Origin: Sulfuricurvum sp.
GTDB taxonomy: Bacteria > Campylobacterota > Campylobacteria > Campylobacterales > Sulfurimonadaceae
Reading direction: 5' to 3'
Assembly: GCA_003245815.1 (NCBI GenBank)
Contig: QKCD01000074.1
Coordinates: 1-33,690, forward strand
Length of the DNA: 33,690 bases
Position numbers and translations under genes: made by a program
Notes under the pieces: generated by a model
What the model was told of the DNA's origin: nothing
Databases searched by the model: none
What the model saw: the letters and a program-made list of their open reading frames with translations, nothing else
Part shown: positions 1-7,212 of the stretch, one piece after another
How the letters are laid out: each line of letters opens with the position of its first letter
Position numbering within the stretch: the stretch's first letter is position 1

Positions 1-870
1 AAAGCCCATCAGGCGGTTGACGATACGCTCTGGGAGGAAGACCTCCAGGTCCTCCATCTTCTCGCCGCTACCGATGAAGCGCAGCGGCACCTCGACCTGC
101 GAAGCGATGCCGAGCGCGACCCCGCCCTTGGAGTCGCCGTCGTATTTGCTGAGGATGACGCCGTCGATGCCGATCTGCTCCTTGAAGCTCGTCGCCGTGC
201 GCACGGCGTCCTGGCCCGTCAGGGAGTCGGCGACGTAGAAGATCTCGTCGGGGTCCGCCGCTTTTTTCACCTCGGCCAGCTCCGCCATCAGCGCCTCGTC
301 GATCGCCAGACGTCCGGCGGTGTCGATCAGCACGACGTCGTAGAGGTTCGCCTTGGCTTTTTTCAGCGCCGCCGTGACGACCTCGACCGGGTTCTTCGTC
401 GCGTCGTCGGCGTAGAGGTCCACTTCGACCTGTGCCGTCACCTGGCGCAGCTGCTCGACCGCCGCCATGCGCTGGAGGTCCGCCGCGACGACGAGGACCT
501 TCTTCTTGCGGGTCTTGAGGTAGTGGGCCAGCTTGCCCGTCGTCGTCGTTTTGCCCGAGCCCTGGAGGCCCGTCATCAGGATGACCGTCGGAGGGTTCGG
601 TGCGAAGACGAAGCCGCGGTTGCCCTTCACCTCAAGCAGGGCGTTGAGCGCTTTGCGCAGGGCGTCGAGGAACGGCTCCTTGCCGATGCCGGCCGCCTTT
701 GTGTCGAGCTCGACCGACGCGATCAGGTCCTTGACGACCTTGTGGTGCACGTCTGCCTTGAGCAGGGCTTTTTTCAGCTCACCCAGTGCCTTCTGCAGGG
801 CCTTTTCGTCGTCGTGGAACCGGATCTTCCTGATCGCCGATGTAAACGAATCCGTCAGAGTGTCAAACAC
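1..870 (-). CDS. ffh: Signal recognition particle protein Ffh (partial, N-terminal 290 residues)
   Basis: GTPase of the signal recognition particle, which delivers nascent membrane proteins to FtsY at the inner membrane. The 290 residues present cover the N domain (about 1-85) and most of the G domain: P-loop GLQGSGKT (101-108), DTAGR (183-187), SKYD (241-244, usual form TKxD) and GSGEK (267-271). The start directly in the N domain at MFDTLTD and the run LPERIVNRLMG before the M domain fit Ffh rather than FtsY. The methionine-rich M domain lies beyond the left window edge, so the truncation is only the window boundary. The start is GTG, preceded by GAGGAG with 5 bases spacing. The G2 region reads DLQRMAAVEQL where many Ffh proteins have DxxRPAAxEQL; this may be a lineage trait. 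Confidence 0.93.
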   Translation of the reverse strand, partial: MFDTLTDSFTSAIRKIRFHDDEKALQKALGELKKALLKADVHHKVVKDLIASVELDTKAAGIGKEPFLDALRKALNALLEVKGNRGFVFAPNPPTVILMTGLQGSGKTTTTGKLAHYLKTRKKKVLVVAADLQRMAAVEQLRQVTAQVEVDLYADDATKNPVEVVTAALKKAKANLYDVVLIDTAGRLAIDEALMAELAEVKKAADPDEIFYVADSLTGQDAVRTATSFKEQIGIDGVILSKYDGDSKGGVALGIASQVEVPLRFIGSGEKMEDLEVFLPERIVNRLMGF

Positions 871-922
871 AGCTGCTCCTCATCCTGTAGTCATACCCCT
901 CCGTGGGGGCGAAAAGTAGCGC

Positions 923-928
923 ATTATA
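923..928 (-). promoter_or_regulatory. Probable -10 box of the ffh promoter
   Basis: The minus strand reads TATAAT, about 50 bases before the ffh GTG. No convincing -35 is visible, which is common for Campylobacterota sigma-70 promoters. A perfect 6-bp inverted repeat, GGGTTT/AAACCC (943-959), lies just upstream, between the divergent ffh and peroxidase genes. Confidence 0.5.
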
Positions 929-1052
929 GCGAAGGGCTCTTTGGGTTTTCTTGAAACCCGGCAGCGCGCAAGGGCCCGGGTGCGGGGAATTAGAAACCGC
1001 TGAAACGCCGCGGCGGCCGCCGATCCTTCAAGCGCACCCATCGCATCGCTGC

Positions 1053-1058
1053 TACAAT
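1053..1058 (+). promoter_or_regulatory. Possible -10 box upstream of the glutathione peroxidase gene
   Basis: TACAAT lies 18 bases before the first candidate ATG, which would give a leader of roughly 12 bases that just contains the ribosome-binding site. No -35 is evident. The rest of the 871-1076 gap shows no other feature apart from the ffh promoter and the 943-959 inverted repeat. Confidence 0.3.
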
Positions 1059-1076
1059 GGTGCCAAAGGAGCGGAT

Positions 1077-1622
1077 ATGCTACGTATGCTTTGGCTGATG
1101 ACGGCGATAGCCGTACTGGCCTGCCTCCAGGCGAAGGAGCCCGACATGGATATTTACGGTTTCACGGCGACGCGGATCGACGGGAAGGAGATTGCCCTCT
1201 CCGACTACCGGGGCAAGGTGCTGCTTATTGTCAACACCGCCAGCAAATGCGGTTTCACCCCCCAGTACGAGGGTCTCGAAAAGCTCTTCGAAACCTACCG
1301 GGAGCAGGGCTTTATGATCCTGGGCTTCCCCTGCAACCAGTTCGGTGCCCAGGAGCCCGGCAGCGAGACGGAGATCGCCAACTTCTGCCGCGTCAACTAC
1401 GGGGTCAGTTTCGATATGTTCGCCAAGGTCGACGTCAACGGGGAGCAGACCCATCCCCTCTACCGCTACCTGAAAAAGTCGGCGAAAGGGGTCATGGGGA
1501 GCGAGGCGATCAAGTGGAACTTCACCAAGTTCCTGATCGACCGCGAGGGAAAAGTCGTGGAGCGCTACGCCCCCGCGACGAAGCCCGAGAGTATCGCCGC
1601 AGAGATCGAAAAGCTGCTCTGA
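1077..1622 (+). CDS. Glutathione peroxidase family protein, possibly exported
   Basis: Thiol peroxidase of the glutathione peroxidase (BsaA/BtuE) family, reducing hydroperoxides. It has the family blocks [12 protein letters not shown] with the peroxidatic Cys58, [12 protein letters not shown] with Gln88, and [10 protein letters not shown] with Trp147/Asn148. C86 and C104 are candidate resolving cysteines. From the ATG at 1077 (AAAGGAG, 5 bases upstream) the protein begins with a hydrophobic segment ending VLAC (13-16), resembling a lipoprotein signal. Most bacterial family members are cytosolic and start near residue 24 here. The ATG at 1146 has its own AAGGAG 6 bases upstream, so a cytosolic product of 158 residues is also possible. 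It converges on the next gene with no gap between stop codons. Confidence 0.9.
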   Translation: MLRMLWLMTAIAVLACLQAKEPDMDIYGFTATRIDGKEIALSDYRGKVLLIVNTASKCGFTPQYEGLEKLFETYREQGFMILGFPCNQFGAQEPGSETEIANFCRVNYGVSFDMFAKVDVNGEQTHPLYRYLKKSAKGVMGSEAIKWNFTKFLIDREGKVVERYAPATKPESIAAEIEKLL

Positions 1623-2021
1623 CTACGGTTTCTTGCGGAAGAAGTGGAACTTCTCCGCTTCGAGTAACTCCTCGATATAGCTGTCGGGACAGCGTTTGAC
1701 GTTCTCCCATTTGCCCGAAGGGAGACGCACCTCCAGCTTGCCATTCTCACGGTGCTTGATGATCTTCTTCACCGAGAGGACCTTCTCGATCGGCGAGAAG
1801 TCCGCGTCGCCGAGATCGACATCGTCCGCGTAGAAGAGGGTCTGGCGCTTGAAGTTCCCCCAGCCGGGGATCCCCTCCTCCGTGTAGGGCACCTCGTACC
1901 CGTTCTTGAACTTCGCAATCAGCGCGTAATGGCTGTCGGTGAAGACCTCGCTGATCTTGCCGCGGCCGAACACGAGGCCGTAGACTTTGTCCCCTTTTTT
2001 CGCATTTTCGAAATATGCCAC
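1623..2021 (-). CDS. Conserved protein of unknown function, 132 residues
   Basis: I do not recognise a named family with certainty. The sequence is soluble and charged, begins MAYFENAKKGDKVYGLVFG and looks like a small beta-rich fold: an N-terminal 'kGDkVyglvfGrG' strand region reminiscent of SH3- or KOW-like barrels, then a lysine-rich segment with KVLSVKKII, and a C-terminal part with CPDSYIEELLEAEKFHFF. No signal peptide or membrane segment is seen. The start is GTG with AAGGAG 6 bases upstream. It lies 45 bases downstream of the nitroreductase on the same strand, so the two may be co-transcribed. Treat the function as unknown. Confidence 0.75.
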   Translation of the reverse strand: MAYFENAKKGDKVYGLVFGRGKISEVFTDSHYALIAKFKNGYEVPYTEEGIPGWGNFKRQTLFYADDVDLGDADFSPIEKVLSVKKIIKHRENGKLEVRLPSGKWENVKRCPDSYIEELLEAEKFHFFRKKP

Positions 2022-2066
2022 ACTTCACTCCTTCGTTGGCGTCTCATATCTTAGCGTGAAATCGCT

Positions 2067-2732
2067 TCAGCCGTAAAACGACGTAAAGTCTTCGACCGCT
2101 TCGCGGGGCGTCCGGTAACCGTTGACAGGGGCATCCTGATCTTCATATCCCATCGCCAGACCCGCGACGAGTACTTTGCCCGTTTCGATGCCAAGGAGCG
2201 TTTTCACGATGTCGGCATACTCCGCAAGCGCCGCCTGAGGGCAGGTCGCTACACCCTGTTCCGTCGCCGCGAGCATCACCGACTGCAAGAAGATACCGCA
2301 ATCGATGAAAGCTCCCGTCCCAAGCGACGGGTCGATAAAGAGGAACAGGACCACGGGCGCATCGAATGCACGGAAATTGGCCGCCCACTGTTCTGCCTGG
2401 CGCCCTTTGTCATCACGGCTGATGCCCAGTGCCCCGTACATCTGCAGACCGCAGGCTTTCCGGCGGCTTTTAAAGGGTTCCTCCCAGATTTTCGGATAAT
2501 AGTCGTAAGCCATCGAAGCCGCCACACCCTCGCGAAAAGCGCCTCCGAGTGCTTCATCAAGGCGCCGTTTCGTTTCACCTGTAACGACGGCGACTTCCCA
2601 GGGCTGCATGTTGACGCCCGAAGGGGCATGGCGCGCAGCATCGAGAATGGTGTGTATCACTTCCTCGTTCAAGGGTTTCTCGGTGTAAGAACGGACGGAT
2701 TTACGGGTTTTCAGTGCGGTGACGACGTTCAT
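2067..2732 (-). CDS. NAD(P)H-dependent nitroreductase family protein
   Basis: FMN-dependent oxidoreductase of the nitroreductase superfamily; the physiological substrate cannot be read from the sequence. The N-terminal RKSVRSYTEKPL block (FMN phosphate binding) is followed by AARHAPSGVNMQPWEVAVV, a central region with AFIDCGIFLQSVMLAATEQGV, and a C-terminal AMGYEDQDAPVNGYRTPRE, all standard family landmarks. The length of 221 residues is normal. I chose the ATG at 2732, with AGGAGG a few bases upstream, over the GTG at 2735 that abuts the ribosome-binding site. A minus-strand TATAAT at 2765-2770 suggests its own promoter. H. pylori carries the nitroreductase RdxA close to the same waaA cluster, but orthology to RdxA is not established here. 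Confidence 0.88.
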   Translation of the reverse strand: MNVVTALKTRKSVRSYTEKPLNEEVIHTILDAARHAPSGVNMQPWEVAVVTGETKRRLDEALGGAFREGVAASMAYDYYPKIWEEPFKSRRKACGLQMYGALGISRDDKGRQAEQWAANFRAFDAPVVLFLFIDPSLGTGAFIDCGIFLQSVMLAATEQGVATCPQAALAEYADIVKTLLGIETGKVLVAGLAMGYEDQDAPVNGYRTPREAVEDFTSFYG

Positions 2733-2764
2733 CACTCCTCCTGCGGGAAAAAAGAAGTCGGAGT

Positions 2765-2770
2765 ATTATA
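2765..2770 (-). promoter_or_regulatory. -10 box of the nitroreductase gene
   Basis: The minus strand reads TATAAT, 33 bases before the ATG at 2732. It lies after the RluA-gene hairpin, so the nitroreductase probably has its own transcript. No clear -35. Confidence 0.5.
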
Positions 2771-2812
2771 GACGATGACTCTGGCGTGGACGCAGTCGAG
2801 GGAAAGCGGCCC

Positions 2813-2828
2813 GAAGCCGCGGGGCTTC
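2813..2828 (-). terminator. GC-rich hairpin overlapping the stop codon of the RluA-type gene
   Basis: A perfect 6-bp stem GAAGCC/GGCTTC with a 4-base loop. Its first bases are part of the stop codon region (2827-2829). It marks the end of the long minus-strand operon. No U-tract follows on the minus strand, so it may be a 3'-end-protecting or U-less terminator. Confidence 0.45.
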
Positions 2829-3750
2829 AGGAGCCGAAGTGGGCGAAGATCTTCGGTTCGGGGGCTTCGAAGGTCATCCCCAGCAGCTGCACCTTTTTCG
2901 CGTGCAGCATCACCCGCGGTGCGCGGCGGCCGCCGTAGAGTTCGTCGCCGACGATCGGGTGGTCGATGGAGCGCAGGTGGGCGCGGATCTGGTGGGTGCG
3001 CCCCTCGTGGATCAGCACCTTCACCTTGCTCTTCTTGGCGGAGACCTCCAGCGGGAAGACCTCGCTGCGGGCCGGCTTGCCCTTGGGAGAGATCTTTGAG
3101 TAGGCCTTGTTGTGGCGTTTCTCCGTCAGGATCGGGCGGTCGATCGTCACCTCTTCGGTCACGATCCCCTCGACCCACGCCACGTACTCCTTGTAAACCT
3201 CGTCCTTCCGGAAAGCTTCGATCGCCTCTTCGCGGAACGCCTCGTTCTTCACGAGCATCAGCACCCCGCTCGTCTCACGGTCGAGGCGGTGCAGGAGCTG
3301 CGCCCCCCTGAACTGCCGCTCCACCTCGTCGGCGTTCATAAACGCCGGCTTGTCGACGACGATCAGGTCGTCGTTTTCGAAGATCGGGCGCACTTTCGCG
3401 ACCTCCTGGACGGTGAAGATCGTCTTGGGGTCGAGCTCGCCCCGGGCGATCATCACCTTCTTGTTCCCCACGTAGACGAGACCGCGGTCGATCATCTCCT
3501 TCGCCTTGGCGTTGGAGACGTCCATCTGCTGCGCCAGGAGCTTGTAGGCCTTTTCGCCGTTGTGGACGTGGCCGTGGGATGAGGCCTCGTAGCCCTGCTC
3601 CTCGGCCGCTTCCTGCCGTCCCTTGCCCTTGGCGGGAGGGCGGCCGCCCTTGGCGCCGCCCTTCTTGCTGTAGGCCTTCGCCTTCACCTGGTTACGGGCC
3701 TCTTTTTTCCGGTCGGTCGCCCGGCGGATGCTGTCGTCTCTTTTTTTCAT
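2827..3750 (-). CDS. RluA-family RNA pseudouridine synthase with basic N-terminal extension
   Basis: Converts uridine to pseudouridine in RNA, probably rRNA. Residues 1 to about 60 form a Lys/Arg/Gly-rich, probably disordered extension (runs such as KKGGAKGGRPPAKGKG). An S4-like RNA-binding domain follows (about 67-115: AYKLLAQQMDVSNAKAKEMI). The catalytic domain contains HRLDRETSG, with the family's catalytic aspartate, and the late motif HEGRTHQIRAHL. The ATG overlaps the waaA stop codon in ATGA, so translation is coupled. It is the last gene of the operon. H. pylori has a pseudouridine synthase at the equivalent place (HP0956, from memory). The target nucleotide cannot be inferred, and RluB/RluD-style names would be a guess. 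Confidence 0.9.
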   Translation of the reverse strand: MKKRDDSIRRATDRKKEARNQVKAKAYSKKGGAKGGRPPAKGKGRQEAAEEQGYEASSHGHVHNGEKAYKLLAQQMDVSNAKAKEMIDRGLVYVGNKKVMIARGELDPKTIFTVQEVAKVRPIFENDDLIVVDKPAFMNADEVERQFRGAQLLHRLDRETSGVLMLVKNEAFREEAIEAFRKDEVYKEYVAWVEGIVTEEVTIDRPILTEKRHNKAYSKISPKGKPARSEVFPLEVSAKKSKVKVLIHEGRTHQIRAHLRSIDHPIVGDELYGGRRAPRVMLHAKKVQLLGMTFEAPEPKIFAHFGS

Positions 3751-4898
3751 GCTACTTCTCTCATAAAGGTGTCAAGGTCGATTGTCTCTTCGACCGCCGC
3801 AGGGGGAAGCCCCCCCGCCTGTTCCAGGGCCTCCGCCAGGCCCTCCGGTTCCGTGAACTGTACGTGGCGGACATACCGGAAAAGCTCCCGCTGGTGGAAG
3901 CAGTGTTTCCCGCTGATCAGGCGGCAGCCGAAATGCGCCGGTTCGAGGGGGTTGTGCCCCCCGACGTCGTCGCGGAACGCCCCCCCGAGGATGACGGTAT
4001 CGGCGACGGCGTAGATGTTGTTGAGCTCGCCCATCGCGTCGACGAGCACGATATCCCCGGCGAACCCCTCCCCCTCGCTCCAGCGCGACAGGGAGCGTCC
4101 CCCGGCCTTTCGGCACAGCAGGGACCAGACACTCTCGAAGCGCTCCGGGTGGCGGGGCACGACGACGAGCCGGCTGGGGTGCTTTTGAGCATACGCCAGG
4201 TAGGCGTCGAGGATCGCCTCCTCCTCCCCTTCGTGGGTGCTCGCGGCGACGATCATCTCCCCCTCGGGTTTCGCGTAGTGACGCGTCGCGACGATCTCCT
4301 GGGCCAGCTTGATGTTGCCGATCACCCGCACGTCTGTCGCGCCGAGTGCCTCGAAGCGGGCCCGGTCCGCCTCGCTCTGGCAGAAGAGCGTGTCGACGTA
4401 GGCGAAGAGGCGCCGGTAGAACCAGCGCATCTTCAGATAGCGGGGGTAGCTGCGCTCCGAGATACGGGCGTTGAGCAGCAGCACTTTCATGCCCCGCGCC
4501 TTGGCCGCGGCGAAGAGGAGGTACCAAAACTCCGCCTCCAGCACGACCAGCGTCTCCTGGGGCTTTACCCAGAATGGGAGGAAGATCTCGAAGGGGAGGT
4601 AACGCACCTGCGCGTCGTATTTCAGCGCCTCCGCGTACCCCGTCTGCGTGGTGGTCGTGATGTTGACCCTTCGCCCTTTCAGCCCCTTCAGTACCGGCGC
4701 CAGCGCCTTCGTCTCCCCGAGGGAGCAGGTGTGAAACCAGATGCCGCGACGCTCGAAGGGCGGGTTCTTCCGCAGAAAGAAACGGGCGGGAATGGATTCA
4801 CGGTATTTGCTTTTAAGGGAGAGCAGAAGGAGAAAGGGCAGCGCTGCGAGATAGAGCAGCACCGCCAGAAGCGCGTAAAGCAGGCTGAACGGCTTCAA
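3747..4898 (-). CDS. waaA: 3-deoxy-D-manno-octulosonic acid (Kdo) transferase WaaA
   Basis: Adds Kdo from CMP-Kdo to the lipid A precursor at the cytoplasmic face of the inner membrane, the first step of LPS core assembly. A single N-terminal membrane anchor (about 4-27) precedes the N-terminal GT-B domain, with IWFHTCSLGETKAL containing the presumed catalytic Glu, then EAEFWYLL and LLLNARISERSYPRYLK. The C-terminal half has VAASTHEGEEEAIL, VVVPRHPERF and DVGGHNPLEPA, the nucleotide-sugar site. At 383 residues it is close to family length. The start is TTG with a weak AAGG upstream, 10 bases after the zinc-ribbon gene; no better Met start is available before the anchor. Its stop overlaps the next ATG (ATGA). 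Confidence 0.93.
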   Translation of the reverse strand: MKPFSLLYALLAVLLYLAALPFLLLLSLKSKYRESIPARFFLRKNPPFERRGIWFHTCSLGETKALAPVLKGLKGRRVNITTTTQTGYAEALKYDAQVRYLPFEIFLPFWVKPQETLVVLEAEFWYLLFAAAKARGMKVLLLNARISERSYPRYLKMRWFYRRLFAYVDTLFCQSEADRARFEALGATDVRVIGNIKLAQEIVATRHYAKPEGEMIVAASTHEGEEEAILDAYLAYAQKHPSRLVVVPRHPERFESVWSLLCRKAGGRSLSRWSEGEGFAGDIVLVDAMGELNNIYAVADTVILGGAFRDDVGGHNPLEPAHFGCRLISGKHCFHQRELFRYVRHVQFTEPEGLAEALEQAGGLPPAAVEETIDLDTFMREVA

Positions 4899-4908
4899 TC
4901 AAGGCGCC

Positions 4909-5634
4909 TTACGCCTCGTGCGCAGCTTCTTCTTTTTCAAGATACAAGATGCGTCCGCAGTGGGGGCAGGTGGTGATCTCTTCACCCTTGATGACGTCGG
5001 CATAGACCTTGTCGCTGATCACCATGAAACACCCCATACACGCCTGGTTCTTCACCGGTACGGCGGTCGTGTTCTTCGCCCAGCGGCGGATCTTCTGGTA
5101 GAAGGAGAGACCTTTCTGGTTCATGCCGGCGACGAGCTTCTCTTTCTTCGAGAAGACCTCCTGGCGCTCTTTGTCGATCTCGGCCAGTTTCGCGTCAACC
5201 TCTTCCTTGACGGAAGCAAGGCTGCCTTCGAGCTCGTCCATCTTGGTCTGAAGCGCCGCGCTCTTATCTTTCTTGTTGTCGATCACCTTCTCGAGGCGCT
5301 CGATCTCTTCGTTGGCGAAGGTGACCTGCTCCTTGGCGATCTCCTCTTCGAGCTGCAGGGACTTCATCTCGCGCTCGGTCTTGATCTCGGCGCTCTTCTT
5401 GCTGTTCTCTTCGAGCTTCGCGGAGAGTTCGGCCAGGTGGAGTTCGTTCTTCTGCTTCTTCAGCTCTTCGGCCTTGATCTCCTCTTCGAGGGTTGCGATC
5501 TCTTCCGCGAGACCCTCTTTGGTCGCCAGGATCGCTTCGTATTTGTGGTTGGCCTCTTCGATCTGCGGTTCGAAGGCGTCAATCTCTTTGTCGACGATGG
5601 AGAGATCGATCAGTTGCTCAAGGTGTTTGTTCAT
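4909..5634 (-). CDS. flgZ: Coiled-coil zinc-ribbon protein, FlgZ/HP0958-like
   Basis: 241 residues. A long antiparallel coiled-coil (about 1-175, dense Glu/Lys/Leu heptads) is followed by a C-terminal zinc ribbon with CxxC pairs at C199/C202 and C223/C226. This is the architecture and roughly the length of H. pylori HP0958 (FlgZ), a partner of sigma-54 (RpoN) that also affects flagellin mRNA. The neighbours nif3 and waaA match HP0959 and HP0957 in my memory. The function here is therefore inferred by family and synteny: a possible RpoN chaperone or RNA-binding factor in flagellar gene control. The ATG has AAAGGA upstream and overlaps the stop of a 39-codon ORF. Related zinc-ribbon proteins (CT398 type) in other phyla have less certain roles. 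Confidence 0.85.
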   Translation of the reverse strand: MNKHLEQLIDLSIVDKEIDAFEPQIEEANHKYEAILATKEGLAEEIATLEEEIKAEELKKQKNELHLAELSAKLEENSKKSAEIKTEREMKSLQLEEEIAKEQVTFANEEIERLEKVIDNKKDKSAALQTKMDELEGSLASVKEEVDAKLAEIDKERQEVFSKKEKLVAGMNQKGLSFYQKIRRWAKNTTAVPVKNQACMGCFMVISDKVYADVIKGEEITTCPHCGRILYLEKEEAAHEA

Positions 5635-5750
5635 CGAATTCCTTTGTTAGCGTTAGTCCCTTCAGTACGTTCATCATGCGGTTCGTCTTCTGACGTTTTC
5701 CCGCTGCCACGGTCTATGGGGACGGGTTCTGCCCGGTCGGCGTAGATCAT
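5631..5750 (-). CDS. Candidate 39-residue microprotein coupled to both neighbours
   Basis: This frame starts MIYADRAEPV and ends GTNANKGIR. Its ATG overlaps the nif3 stop in ATGA (5747-5750) and its TGA overlaps the flgZ-like start in ATGA (5631-5634), the same 4-base junction used between other genes of this operon. The product would be very hydrophilic (Asp, Glu, Arg, Gly, Asn rich), with no membrane segment or recognisable motif. Third-position GC is high in the first half and drops in the second half, where the next gene's ribosome-binding site lies. It may be a real small gene, or a translated linker that only passes ribosomes from nif3 to flgZ. I do not recognise any family. Confidence 0.35.
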   Translation of the reverse strand: MIYADRAEPVPIDRGSGKTSEDEPHDERTEGTNANKGIR

Positions 5751-6469
5751 AAATAGGTGAAGGGGTTATTTGATGACGAAATTATAACCGCTAAACCTAA
5801 ATTTTCCAAGTGGGGGGCCAAAATCTCCCCGAAATAGCGCTCGCTCTCGTAGTGCCCGATATCGATCATACTGAGCCCGATCGTCTTCGCCTCCATCGCG
5901 TCGTGGTACTTGATGTCCCCGGTGAGGAAACAGTCCGCGTCGACGGATTTCATCAGCGACGCGCCCGACCCCGTCGTCAGCGCGACGCGGCCGATCCGAT
6001 CGTGGCAGCGGACCGCCCGCGGATGGGCGATGCCGAAGGCGGAGGCGACCTTCGCGGCAAAGGTCTCGAACGGTTCGTCCACCCGAAGATAGGCGATGAA
6101 CCCCTCCTTCGCCTCGATCGGGTAACCCAGCACCTTCTCGGCGACGTAGGCGTTGAGATGGGTCTGGTCGAAATTGGTGTGCATCGCGATGTTGGCGATG
6201 TTCTTGCGGATCATCCCCCGCAGCAGCCGCGCGGGGTACTGGCTGAACTGCAGCTGCTTCAGCCCCCCGAAGATAATGGGGTGGTGGGTGATCACCAGGG
6301 TATTCTCCTCGAGGCTTTCGATGAGCCGTTCGTCGAGGTCGATGCTGAGCACGATCTGCTCCACCTCCTGGGAGAGGTCTCCCACGAGCAGCCCCGAGTT
6401 GTCCCAGGACTCCTGGAGTTCGAAGGGAGAGAGGGTATCGAGGTAACGGTAGATGTCGCCGATGGTCAT
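5747..6469 (-). CDS. Nif3-like dinuclear metal centre hexameric protein
   Basis: Member of the Nif3/DUF34 (YbgI, 'GTP cyclohydrolase 1 type 2 homolog') family of dimetal-binding proteins of unclear physiological role. Family marks: QESWDNSGLLVGD (19-31), the metal site ITHHPIIFGG with H62/H63, MHTNFD with H97/D101, and the late IGHYESE. The 240 residues match the short, PII-insert-less form. The ATG at 6469 overlaps the stop of the upstream NYN gene (ATGA); an in-frame extension further upstream lies inside that gene and has no family similarity. The annotation as a GTP cyclohydrolase is not supported by anything seen here. Confidence 0.9.
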   Translation of the reverse strand: MTIGDIYRYLDTLSPFELQESWDNSGLLVGDLSQEVEQIVLSIDLDERLIESLEENTLVITHHPIIFGGLKQLQFSQYPARLLRGMIRKNIANIAMHTNFDQTHLNAYVAEKVLGYPIEAKEGFIAYLRVDEPFETFAAKVASAFGIAHPRAVRCHDRIGRVALTTGSGASLMKSVDADCFLTGDIKYHDAMEAKTIGLSMIDIGHYESERYFGEILAPHLENLGLAVIISSSNNPFTYL

Positions 6470-7212
6470 TTCCGGTAGCTCCTGCTTCTGCGTTTGGGGC
6501 GGATGTAGACCGCGTAGTTGTTGGAGAGGGGATCGTACTCCTTGAACTCGAACTCCCCGGTGCTCTCGATCAGTTCGCCGAGCTTTCGGAAGCCGTAGTT
6601 GCGCGGGTCGAAGTCGGGGGACTTGTTGACGAGGTTCTGCCCGATCAGGCCGAGGTAGGACCATCCCGCCTCGTCCGCCGTATCCTCCACTGCCCGGCGC
6701 AGCAGGGCGGTCAGCTGCTTGTCCGGCTGCAGTATCTTGACGACGGGAGCAGCCGGGGCCTCGACCGCCTTTTCGCCGCGGAGGTTCTCCGTGTAGATGA
6801 ACTTGTCGCAGGCGGCCATAAAAGCCTTGGGGGTCTTGCGTTCCCCGAAGCCGTAGACAAGCAGCCCAGACTCGCGGATGCGGCTCGCCAGCCGGGTGAA
6901 GTCGCTGTCGCTGGAGACGATGCAGAAGCCGTCGAAGCTCTTCGTGTAGAGGAGGTCCATGGCGTCAATGATCATCGCGCTGTCGGTGGCGTTCTTGCCC
7001 GTCGTGTAGGCGAACTGCTGCATCGGGTGGATGCCGTGTTCAAGCAGCGACGCCTTCCACCCCTTCAGTTTCGTATCGGTCCAGTCCCCGTAGATCCGCT
7101 TGACGCTGGCGATGCCGTAGTTGGCGATCTCGTCGAGCAGTCCCTCGATCATCGTGTGGCGGGAGTTGTCGGCGTCGATCAGCACCGCCAGCCGCTTCTG
7201 CCCCTCGTTCAC
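6466..7212 (-). CDS. NYN (PIN-like) domain protein with C-terminal OST-HTH/LOTUS domain
   Basis: Predicted RNA-binding or RNA-cleaving protein of the LabA/DUF88 type. The NYN domain (about 6-145) has conserved acidic residues expected of the metal-dependent nuclease site: LIDADN (D13, D15), NATDSAMIIDAMDLL (D77, D83) and VSSDSDFTRLA (D102, D104). Residues about 160-240 resemble an OST-HTH/LOTUS winged helix (GWSYLGLIGQ...FRKLGELIES), a domain linked to RNA and G-quadruplex binding in other systems. A basic tail PKRRSRSYRK ends the protein. The GTG start overlaps the TPR gene's stop (GTGA), with GGGAGA 7 bases upstream. The RNA target is unknown. Confidence 0.88.
   Translation of the reverse strand: MNEGQKRLAVLIDADNSRHTMIEGLLDEIANYGIASVKRIYGDWTDTKLKGWKASLLEHGIHPMQQFAYTTGKNATDSAMIIDAMDLLYTKSFDGFCIVSSDSDFTRLASRIRESGLLVYGFGERKTPKAFMAACDKFIYTENLRGEKAVEAPAAPVVKILQPDKQLTALLRRAVEDTADEAGWSYLGLIGQNLVNKSPDFDPRNYGFRKLGELIESTGEFEFKEYDPLSNNYAVYIRPKRRSRSYRK

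Noticed and set aside
1-870. FtsY instead of Ffh
   Set aside because: There is no acidic N-terminal A domain, the N domain starts at residue 1, and the LPERIVNRLMG run leads into an M domain. These fit Ffh.
3579-4976. 465-residue plus-strand ORF opposite waaA
   Set aside because: Antisense shadow; Arg/Pro/Leu-rich, no domain.
5635-5746. Structured RNA (for example an RNase P-like fragment) between nif3 and flgZ
   Set aside because: A segment loosely recalls conserved RNase P sequence (AGAACCCG), but the required surrounding structure is absent and the interval is only 112 bases; the coupled small ORF explains it better.
6470-6664. In-frame N-terminal extension of the Nif3-like gene
   Set aside because: The Arg/Pro-rich extension lies entirely inside the upstream NYN gene; the ATG at 6469 with ATGA overlap is the natural start.
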